Source: Candidatus Omnitrophota bacterium (lineage in GTDB: Bacteria; Omnitrophota; Gorgyraeia; Gygaellales; Profunditerraquicolaceae). From it: a DNA stretch of 36,333 nt. This document shows positions 31,167 through 36,333 of the stretch, piece after piece (the stretch's first letter is position 1; every line of letters begins with the position of its first letter). The translations under genes and the position numbers were made by a program. Location: assembly GCA_028713155.1 (NCBI GenBank), contig JAQTPA010000013.1, positions 1-36,333 on the forward strand, read 5' to 3'. A model generated the notes under the pieces. That model had not been told where the DNA came from and ran no database searches. It saw only the letters and a list, made by a program, of their open reading frames with translations.

Positions 31167-32258
31167 CTATTGCCTGAATTTATAATAGGCATTACAGGCC
31201 CCTTCATTGGAAACCATGCACGGCCCAAAAGGATTATCCGGCTGGCACCTGCGGCCGAACAAAGGGCAACCGGGCGGAGAAATAAGCCCCTTTAAGACTT
31301 CGGAACACCTGCAGCGCTTTACGGGTTCAGCCTTATTCTGCATACTGGCAACGGAAAAAATCCGGCCGGCATCAAAACCTGAAAATTCATCTTTTAATTT
31401 AAGCCCGCTTCCCGGTATAATCCCGAGCCCGCGCCACCTGGAATCGCTTATTTTAAAAACCCGCCTGATTATTTCCTTGGCCCTAGGATTGCCAGCTTGA
31501 GCGACTACGCGCGTATATTGGTTAGCAACGTAAGGGTTACCTGTTACTATTTGCTCGAGAATCATATCTATGCCCTCGAGGATATCCACCGGCTCGAACC
31601 CGGCAACACAACAAGGTATTTTATACTTTTTCGGAATAAATGCATAATCTTTTATTCCAATAACCGCCGAGACATGCCCCGGGCAAAGAAAACCGTCTAC
31701 CTTAAGCTTCTTATCCAGCAGCAGATAGTGCATAGCCGCGGGGATCAATTTTAAAGAAGAAAGAAAAAAGAGATTCTTTAAACTTTCTTTCTTTGCCTCC
31801 ATAACGCTTAAAGCAATGGTAGGCGCGGTAGTCTCAAATCCTACCGCTAAGAAAACTACCTTTTTATCCGGATTATCCCGCGAGATAGATAAAGCGTCCA
31901 AAGGAGAATAGGCTACGCGCACGTTTCCAAACTTGGCCCTTTCCTTTTCTAAGGAAGAGACGCTTCCGGGCACGCACAGCATATCGCCGAAAGTAACAAT
32001 AAGCACGTCTTTATTTTTGGCTAACTTGATCGCGGCATCAATATAGCCTTGCGGGCTTACGCATACCGGGCAGCCCGGGCCGGAAATCAACCTTATATTT
32101 TTAGGCAGAAGCTTAGCCAATCCGAAGCGGCAGAAATTCTGCGTATGCGTGCCGCAAACTTCCATAATATTCAGGTTATTACCGGGATTTATGGAATTAA
32201 TCCTGGCGCTAAGCTTACGAACTAGTTTAGCATTACGGAATTCGTCAACGTATTTCAT
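31167..32258 (-). CDS. hypD: hydrogenase formation protein HypD
   Basis: A 363-residue iron-sulfur protein of normal length. Conserved segments: IMEVCGTHTQNFCRFGL, LISGPGCPVCVSPQGYIDAA, VTFGDMLCVPGS, FLAVGFETTAPTIAL, FLCPGHVSAVIG and the Cys-rich end SPPGCPLFGRRCQPDNPFGP that continues CMVSNEGACNAYYKFR. HypD with HypC is the scaffold on which the Fe(CN)2CO centre of [NiFe]-hydrogenase is assembled in the cytoplasm. The iron-sulfur and redox Cys are intact. It overlaps hypC by 14 bases. Downstream lies the PilZ fusion gene rather than hypE. Confidence 0.97.
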   Translation of the reverse strand: MKYVDEFRNAKLVRKLSARINSINPGNNLNIMEVCGTHTQNFCRFGLAKLLPKNIRLISGPGCPVCVSPQGYIDAAIKLAKNKDVLIVTFGDMLCVPGSVSSLEKERAKFGNVRVAYSPLDALSISRDNPDKKVVFLAVGFETTAPTIALSVMEAKKESLKNLFFLSSLKLIPAAMHYLLLDKKLKVDGFLCPGHVSAVIGIKDYAFIPKKYKIPCCVAGFEPVDILEGIDMILEQIVTGNPYVANQYTRVVAQAGNPRAKEIIRRVFKISDSRWRGLGIIPGSGLKLKDEFSGFDAGRIFSVASMQNKAEPVKRCRCSEVLKGLISPPGCPLFGRRCQPDNPFGPCMVSNEGACNAYYKFRQ

Positions 32259-32454
32259 TGATAATCCTTAAAGTTTCTTTAGCTCTTTTGGGGTCCACCT
32301 TTTGAATGGCAAAGCCCGCGTGGACCAGTATATAATCGCCTGATTTTACCCCCGGGAGCATCTGGATATTTACATTACGCAGCAATCTGCCGGACGCAAC
32401 TTGAGCGAAATCGCCGTTAATCTCTATAACCTTCATGGGTATTCCTAAACACAT
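32245..32454 (-). CDS. hypC: hydrogenase assembly chaperone HypC/HupF
   Basis: A 69-residue protein beginning MCLGIPMKVIEINGDFAQVA, the invariant HypC start in which Cys2 (exposed after Met removal) carries the iron complex. GDYILVHAGFAIQKVDPKRA is the second hallmark. It shuttles the Fe(CN)2CO unit from HypD to the hydrogenase large subunit. The length is normal for the family (70-90). It starts 3 bases after the short hypF and overlaps hypD, the conserved hypF-hypC-hypD order. Confidence 0.97.
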   Translation of the reverse strand: MCLGIPMKVIEINGDFAQVASGRLLRNVNIQMLPGVKSGDYILVHAGFAIQKVDPKRAKETLRIINEIR

Positions 32455-32457
32455 AAT

Positions 32458-33573
32458 TTAACTCCTATAATCAGCGATTGCCGCCTGGCCCAAAGAGATA
32501 CACGCGTCGTTACAAGGTAAATACCTGTGCGTAAAAACCAGAAAACCTTCCTTACATAATAAATCTAAACCGGCTCGGAGTAAAAGACTATTTTGGAAGA
32601 CCCCTCCGGATAAGACAACCTGATTAATTTTATTTTTCTTCCTCAGCGCTAAACACGTTTTTACAATCATCTCGGCTACGCTGCGATGGAAACGCCAGGC
32701 AATATGTTCCCGGGGCTTTCCGGATTTTAAATCTTGGATTATTTGTTTAAAACATCCTGCCGGGTCCAGGATATAACCGTTTTGAAGCTTAACCAGGTTA
32801 AATGCGTAACCTGCGGTCTTAAGCTTATTTTTTGCGGCTAATTTTTCCAGGGCCACAGCCAACTCTGCCTCAAAACCCGCTTTTCTTTTACCCAGGATAA
32901 GGCTTGCGGCCGCGTCAAATAACCGGCCCATACTGCTGGCTAGGGGAGAATTAATCCCGCACTGATAAATCTTTTTTAACCGGTGCCCCTTATCTATGGT
33001 CTTGTCAAAGTCGAGCCAGGCAGCCAGCAATCTCCACGGCTCCATTATTGCTCTTTCCCCTCCCACCAGCGGGATTTCCTTTAAATGCGCTAAGCGCAAA
33101 AATTTTTTATAATCGCAAAGTAAAAACTCCGCTCCCCAAATATGGTTATCCGCGCCTAAGCCTGTGCCGTCGAAAGCTACGCCAATGACTTTTTTGTTCC
33201 CCAAATTATTATCCGCCATGCAGGAGGCAATGTGCGCATGGTGATGCTGGACATACTCCAGGCGATATTTAACGGATAGGCGCGAGGCATACCTGCTGGA
33301 TTGATACTCGGGGTGTAAATCGCAGGCAATAATTTCGGGGCGCTTTTGCAGGAAGTACTCTAGGTCTTTTTCAAAAGCCAGCAGGTCTTGCGGAGCATTC
33401 AGGTCCGCATGCACCGGGCTGACCCACGCGCTATCCCCCCGGGCAAAACAAATAGTATTCTTAGTTTGTGCACCCAAAGCTAAAACCGGCCTTTTCAGCT
33501 TAAAAGGCAATTTTATATATTCGCCGCCTGGTAATCTCCTGGCTACGCTCAAGTTGATTTTTTTATTTTTCAT
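32458..33573 (-). CDS. hypF: HypF-like carbamoyltransferase with only the Kae1-like C-terminal half
   Basis: HypF is normally about 750 residues: acylphosphatase, two zinc fingers, YrdC and Kae1-like/C-terminal domains. This protein (371 residues from the ATG at 33573; the track adds 4 codons from a TTG) has only the last part. LEYVQHHHAHIASCMADNNL, GVAFDGTGLGADNHIWGAEF, IMEPWRLLAAWL and VVLSGGVFQNSLLLRAGLDL are clear HypF C-terminal motifs with metal-binding His. This half moves the carbamoyl group from carbamoyl-AMP to the HypE Cys. The N-terminal half that makes carbamoyl-AMP is missing, and the upstream gene is an unrelated exonuclease, so it is not a simple frameshift. A separate HypF N-terminal protein may lie elsewhere. 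Confidence 0.88.
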   Translation of the reverse strand: MKNKKINLSVARRLPGGEYIKLPFKLKRPVLALGAQTKNTICFARGDSAWVSPVHADLNAPQDLLAFEKDLEYFLQKRPEIIACDLHPEYQSSRYASRLSVKYRLEYVQHHHAHIASCMADNNLGNKKVIGVAFDGTGLGADNHIWGAEFLLCDYKKFLRLAHLKEIPLVGGERAIMEPWRLLAAWLDFDKTIDKGHRLKKIYQCGINSPLASSMGRLFDAAASLILGKRKAGFEAELAVALEKLAAKNKLKTAGYAFNLVKLQNGYILDPAGCFKQIIQDLKSGKPREHIAWRFHRSVAEMIVKTCLALRKKNKINQVVLSGGVFQNSLLLRAGLDLLCKEGFLVFTHRYLPCNDACISLGQAAIADYRS

Positions 33574-34393
33574 TGATAATTTCAATATGCAAAATGCTGT
33601 CTATCCTGAATGAGCGCTCTTCTTTCCTCAGGCAACAGTAACCTACCAGATACATCCGGCCATTCTCCTCCCTAATCTCCTTCGGGAGGACCTGGCGTTC
33701 AGTGAACTGGGCGCTGGAGCCGGATAAATATTCTATTTTAATTTTTACCCCCAAACTCAAAGCTTCCTGAATCCGGGTGATCTTTTGCGCAATTATATTT
33801 TGCAGGAAAAGCGGGTCGATACTAAAAAGCCCGAGAAATTTATTAAAATCTGCTATCCCTTTTGTTTTGAGCATAGCCAGCAATTTATAAAATACCCCCA
33901 AGGTAAGTTCGACATCGGAAAACGCGCGGTGTTCCTGCTGTGTCTTTATGCCTAATTTATCCGCTACAAACCAGAGGGCGTAGCGTTCTAAGCCCGGGAC
34001 AAGACGCCTGGCCATTTTGAGTATGTCTACCACAAAGATATCTTTTAACGCGGGGATTTCTAAAATTCTTAACTCGTTATTTAAAAAATCCAGGTCAAAA
34101 CCTGCGTTATAAGAACAGAGGCAGCTACCCTGAATAAAATCCATAAATTTAGGCAGCACTATGGCAGGGGGAGGCGCACCCTGAAGCATCTCCGGGCTAA
34201 TCTTGTTTACCGCAAATGCCGCCGCAGAGACCGGTTGGCCGGAATTGACCAGAGTTTGAAACTCGGATATCCTCTTTATTCCCCGGAACCTTAACGCGGC
34301 AAGCTCAACTATCCTCTCCCCGGAGGCAGGCTCAAGGCCGGTAGTCTCGCTGTCAAAAATTACAAATTCTATATCATCTATATTTTTATTCAT
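33563..34393 (-). CDS. DnaQ-type 3'-5' exonuclease fused to a WYL domain
   Basis: A 276-residue protein. The DEDDh exonuclease (residues about 8-175) has VIFDSETTGLEP (Asp and Glu), CSYNAGFDLDFLNNEL (Asp) and EHRAFSDVELTLGVFY (His and Asp), so the metal ligands are complete. A WYL-like domain follows (about 205-276): VKIKIEYLSGSSA, FTERQVLPKEIREENGRMYL and ERSFRIDSILHIEII. WYL domains bind nucleic-acid or nucleotide ligands and regulate DNA repair and defence proteins. The fusion suggests a ligand-controlled nuclease for DNA repair or stress. It overlaps the short hypF and comes 10 bases after the DUF2156 gene. Confidence 0.85.
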   Translation of the reverse strand: MNKNIDDIEFVIFDSETTGLEPASGERIVELAALRFRGIKRISEFQTLVNSGQPVSAAAFAVNKISPEMLQGAPPPAIVLPKFMDFIQGSCLCSYNAGFDLDFLNNELRILEIPALKDIFVVDILKMARRLVPGLERYALWFVADKLGIKTQQEHRAFSDVELTLGVFYKLLAMLKTKGIADFNKFLGLFSIDPLFLQNIIAQKITRIQEALSLGVKIKIEYLSGSSAQFTERQVLPKEIREENGRMYLVGYCCLRKEERSFRIDSILHIEIINEK

Positions 34394-34403
34394 AGTAATA
34401 GAA

Positions 34404-35315
34404 CTATCTTAGCCTCTGGACTGCCTTTCTTCTCACAATATACGCCGGAACCAATCTTTTTGGATGGTATGATAATTTTACTTTTTTCAAGTTCTCTAAA
34501 CCAGAATCGTCCATAATATTGATATATTTATAATTTTTCAGTTCTTTGGCAAAGGCGCGGAAGATAAATTGGGCCAGGCCTTTTATGGATAAATCCGTTA
34601 TTTCATATAATATGCAGAAAATATCAGGATTTAAGACAAACCCGAAAGTAAAACCTTTTATTTCTTTATTGATTTTTACTGCGCCTCCCTGAAAACCTAA
34701 CCCTGAATAACCGGCCAAGGCTTCTTTTAAGGAGATCCGGCTGTCACCCAACATCCCTTGATAAAGAGGATCGGCATTCACGGATTGGCGCTGCCGCATC
34801 CAAAGATCGTAAAGCCGAAAGCAACCGTTTTTATCTTTTAAGGAAAGCTTCTCAAATTTAAAATCGTAATGTCCGGTAAAATAATTGCAACTTGCGCGCT
34901 TAGACTTGAATTTATTGCCTTTTAGCTCCGCTAAATCCCCCCGCGCGCAAAGGTAATCATAGGATTTAAATTTGCACTCCAGGCCTAAATCCTGATAGAA
35001 CCCCAGATCCTCCTCTTCAATATTTTCTATATGGGAAAATTCCGGATCCTTATTCAGCTCGTCCAGAATATAAAAAACCTCTGCTACGGCATCCGGGCGC
35101 CTCTCTTGGCCTAGCGGCGCAAGATATGCGAACGCCCCGATCTTATCCTGAAAAATTACGCACAGGTTTTTCTCTATAACCGTCCAGCGGATAGCAAAGG
35201 TTTTTCTCCAGATATAAATATTCGGGAAGGCATAAACGGATAATTCATGTTTGTTGAAATTTAAATACCGGTCGAAAATTTTCTTGTCGCCAAGTTGAAG
35301 TTTATTTAGGCGCAT
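34404..35315 (-). CDS. DUF2156 family protein (phosphatidylglycerol lysyltransferase-like GNAT fold)
   Basis: A 303-residue protein without membrane segments. It shows LSVYAFPNIYIWRKTFAIRW, FYQDLGLECKFKSYDYLCAR and LGFQGGAVKINKEIKGFTFG, the pattern of cytosolic DUF2156 members, which share the two-lobed GNAT domain of the lysyl-phosphatidylglycerol synthase MprF. MprF-like enzymes use aminoacyl-tRNA to modify lipids. Stand-alone DUF2156 proteins are uncharacterised, so the donor and acceptor are unknown. The MetG beta-type tRNA-binding gene in the same operon makes a tRNA-dependent reaction conceivable, but this is speculation. It overlaps the YkgJ gene by 14 bases. Confidence 0.85.
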   Translation of the reverse strand: MRLNKLQLGDKKIFDRYLNFNKHELSVYAFPNIYIWRKTFAIRWTVIEKNLCVIFQDKIGAFAYLAPLGQERRPDAVAEVFYILDELNKDPEFSHIENIEEEDLGFYQDLGLECKFKSYDYLCARGDLAELKGNKFKSKRASCNYFTGHYDFKFEKLSLKDKNGCFRLYDLWMRQRQSVNADPLYQGMLGDSRISLKEALAGYSGLGFQGGAVKINKEIKGFTFGFVLNPDIFCILYEITDLSIKGLAQFIFRAFAKELKNYKYINIMDDSGLENLKKVKLSYHPKRLVPAYIVRRKAVQRLR

Positions 35316-35808
35316 CGGGAAACCGCAATTCCACTACATCCAGTACGTCTTCATAGGCCTGGATAATCTGGGGATTATCCTTTAGGATCTCCAGCTGCTC
35401 AGAAGAATTAAGATAAGCGGCCAAATATTCGGCATACTCCTTAAACTCTCTGGTATTTATCTTCCCGTTGACATACGGGCAATTCAAATCTACGGTGAGG
35501 ATGACTTTTTGATGCCGCAGATTAATCAGGAACGGATAGAGTTGGCACTCAAAAGGCCGCATATTATAAATCCTGCATTTATTGTCCCGGCTTTCAAAGA
35601 AGGCACAGATGAAACCTTCACCGCGGGGATTGGGAACCGGCCGGATTTTTCTTTGCATATTGATATAAGCCGGCGGGATATCCTTTCCAATTAAATCCTG
35701 TGCTTCCTCTTCTAATAAGCAGGGCACCCAGGCTGAATCCATCTCTTTAAACCTGCAGCAGCCCTGGCATTTAAGACAGGACTCTTCGGGGACAAATTGC
35801 TTAATCAC
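35302..35808 (-). CDS. YkgJ family cysteine cluster protein
   Basis: A 168-residue cytoplasmic protein. CLKCQGCCRF near residue 11 supplies the CxxCxxCC-type cluster and CAFFESRDNKCRIYNMRPFE, continuing CQLYPF, gives the C-terminal Cys of the YkgJ family, so it should bind zinc or an iron-sulfur cluster. The family's role is not established; one suggestion is protein or metal handling. The ATG overlaps the upstream stop by 4 bases (ATGA), and its own stop overlaps the DUF2156 start. No truncation is seen relative to the family. Confidence 0.92.
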   Translation of the reverse strand: MIKQFVPEESCLKCQGCCRFKEMDSAWVPCLLEEEAQDLIGKDIPPAYINMQRKIRPVPNPRGEGFICAFFESRDNKCRIYNMRPFECQLYPFLINLRHQKVILTVDLNCPYVNGKINTREFKEYAEYLAAYLNSSEQLEILKDNPQIIQAYEDVLDVVELRFPDAPK

Positions 35809-36125
35809 TTAACTACACTCCCTAATTTTAGCGGCCTCTCCGGGCTTATAATAACTATGCCGGATTCGTCGGAACCAGCCAAAACCATACCCTGGCTTTC
35901 AACTCCCCGCAGGACTGCCGGCTCCAGGTTATCCGCTACCACCACATACTTGCCCAAAAGCGCTTCTCTTGTGTATGAACCCTTTATTCCGGCAACCACT
36001 TGTTTGAGCTTCTCCCCAAGATCCAGGGTTAAAATCAACAGCTTATCCGCGTTGGGATGCTCACTAACCTCTTTAATTTGAGCGACTTTCAATTCTATTT
36101 TCCTGAAATCCTCAATGGTAGCCAT
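35805..36125 (-). CDS. stand-alone tRNA-binding domain protein (methionyl-tRNA synthetase beta subunit type)
   Basis: A 106-residue OB-fold protein. MATIEDFRKIELKVAQIKEV and HPNADKLLILTLDLGEKLKQ, then VVAGIKGSYTREALLGKYVVVADNLEP and LRGVESQGMVLAGSD, are hallmarks of the Trbp111/MetG C-terminal EMAP-II-like domain. In some bacteria this domain is fused to MetRS to dimerise it and increase tRNA affinity; elsewhere it is a separate subunit. No metG is in the window. It is the first gene of the long operon and has a strong AGGAGG Shine-Dalgarno. CsaA, a related protein, is an alternative identity. Confidence 0.9.
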   Translation of the reverse strand: MATIEDFRKIELKVAQIKEVSEHPNADKLLILTLDLGEKLKQVVAGIKGSYTREALLGKYVVVADNLEPAVLRGVESQGMVLAGSDESGIVIISPERPLKLGSVVK

Positions 36126-36141
36126 TTTTCCTCCTGGTATA

Positions 36142-36150
36142 ATTATACCA
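36142..36150 (-). promoter_or_regulatory. extended -10 promoter of the long hyp/UPF0280 operon
   Basis: On the minus strand TGGTATAAT forms an extended -10 (TGnTATAAT) with perfect TATAAT, 16 bases before the ATG at 36125. It lies inside the palindrome GGTATAATTATACC (36136-36149). No good -35 is seen 17 bases upstream. The leader would be only about 10 bases but includes the AGGAGG Shine-Dalgarno (36130-36135). Confidence 0.55.
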
Positions 36151-36175
36151 CCAAAACGCGGGTAAGAAAACTAAA

Positions 36176-36199
36176 ACTCCGTAAAACACTCTACGGAGT
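36176..36199 (-). terminator. intrinsic terminator after tRNA-Asp
   Basis: On the minus strand ACTCCGTA, an 8-base loop and TACGGAGT form a perfect 8-bp stem, followed by TTTTAGTTTTC. It lies 7 bases past the CCA end of the tRNA gene, so it terminates that transcript ahead of the next promoter. The plus strand side has CTTTTG, so weak bidirectional action is possible. Confidence 0.8.
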
Positions 36200-36206
36200 C
36201 TTTTGT

Positions 36207-36285
36207 TGGCGGGCCCGACGAGATTTGAACTCGCGATCTTCAGATCGACAATCTGACGTGCTGAACCAGGCTGCACCACGGGCCC
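36207..36285 (-). tRNA. tRNA-Asp (anticodon GTC), CCA encoded
   Basis: The minus strand folds as a complete cloverleaf: acceptor GGGCCCG/CGGGCCC, D-stem GTGC/GCAC, anticodon stem TCAGA/TCTGA with loop TTGTCGA, T-arm GCGAG-TTCAAAT-CTCGT, discriminator G and templated CCA. The loop places GTC at positions 34-36, reading Asp codons GAC and GAU. The G discriminator agrees with tRNA-Asp identity. A terminator follows 7 bases downstream. The plus-strand ORFs over this site are spurious. Confidence 0.95.
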
Positions 36286-36295
36286 CAACCATCAC

Positions 36296-36323
36296 ACATT
36301 ACGCTACCGGAATATGTTGTCCA
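36296..36323 (-). promoter_or_regulatory. possible promoter of tRNA-Asp
   Basis: On the minus strand TGGACA (36318-36323) is followed after 16 bases by TAATGT (36296-36301). The -10 is a poor match, and the start would fall only a few bases before the mature 5' end. The gene's true promoter could also lie beyond the window. Confidence 0.3.
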
Positions 36324-36333
36324 TCATAAAAGT

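Noticed and set aside
1-36333. CRISPR arrays, insertion sequences, integrases, attachment sites or prophage genes
   Set aside because: No regularly spaced repeats, transposase or integrase motifs were seen. The only tandem repeat is the 21-bp heptad duplication, and the tRNA-Asp has no visible partial copy nearby.

Overview
The window is dense bacterial chromosome. It carries 38 protein genes or gene fragments and one tRNA, and no stretch over about 300 bases lacks a gene. All but one of the protein genes lie on the minus strand; the exception is a comM/yifB-type gene. Short spacings, ATGA or TAATG junctions, Shine-Dalgarno sites such as AAGGAG, and recognisable TTGACA/TATAAT promoters show an ordinary bacterial expression system. 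The gene mix (many 1-4 base overlaps, anaerobic-type hyp maturation genes, PilZ proteins, a lysine 2,3-aminomutase, an LDT/LysM envelope protein, a TMTC-like membrane protein) would fit an uncultivated Gram-negative anaerobe such as an Omnitrophota member. That assignment is inference, because no rRNA or marker phylogeny was available.

Layout, read along the plus coordinates (transcription mostly right to left). 1-1300: the end of a ketopantoate reductase gene and a small PCP_red-like gene, under their own promoter with a 22-bp palindrome. 1310-4580: an operon of coiled-coil membrane protein, DUF212 phosphatase-like protein, LysM-L,D-transpeptidase, accA and a PadR regulator. 4704-6236: the plus-strand comM/yifB. 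6256-7922: a radical SAM/SPASM enzyme preceded by a strong promoter and a tiny ORF, a candidate RiPP locus. 7984-12591: a surface-related block with a sulfatase-fold enzyme, a TMTC-like TPR membrane protein, a PKD lipoprotein and a PilZ protein. 12695-20574: housekeeping genes (DUF4870, folE, mnmE, folC, purH, a YchF-like protein lacking its GTPase core, an EF-G-like factor). 20616-23940: kamA plus two tandem ATP-grasp ligases behind a promoter and a terminator-like leader hairpin. 23994-36150: a very long operon running from a MetG beta-type tRNA-binding protein through YkgJ, DUF2156, exonuclease-WYL, a short HypF, HypC, HypD, a PilZ/toroid fusion, an EndoIII-like glycosylase, an M20 peptidase, PAC2, HAD and HypE to UPF0280. 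36207-36285: tRNA-Asp with its terminator.

The HypF fragment, HypC, HypD and HypE belong to [NiFe]-hydrogenase cyanide-ligand assembly, but no hydrogenase structural gene, hypA or hypB is in view. FolE and FolC serve folate and PurH uses a folate cofactor, so folE-mnmE-folC-purH is a partly coherent one-carbon block.

The best candidates for an undescribed system are (1) the radical SAM/SPASM gene with its promoter-driven micro-ORF, where two reading frames compete, and (2) the beta-lysine-type kamA with two non-canonical D-Ala-D-Ala-ligase-like enzymes and a possible attenuator. The GTPase-less YchF, the PilZ-TM-coiled-coil-toroid fusion and the Kae1-only HypF are secondary oddities.
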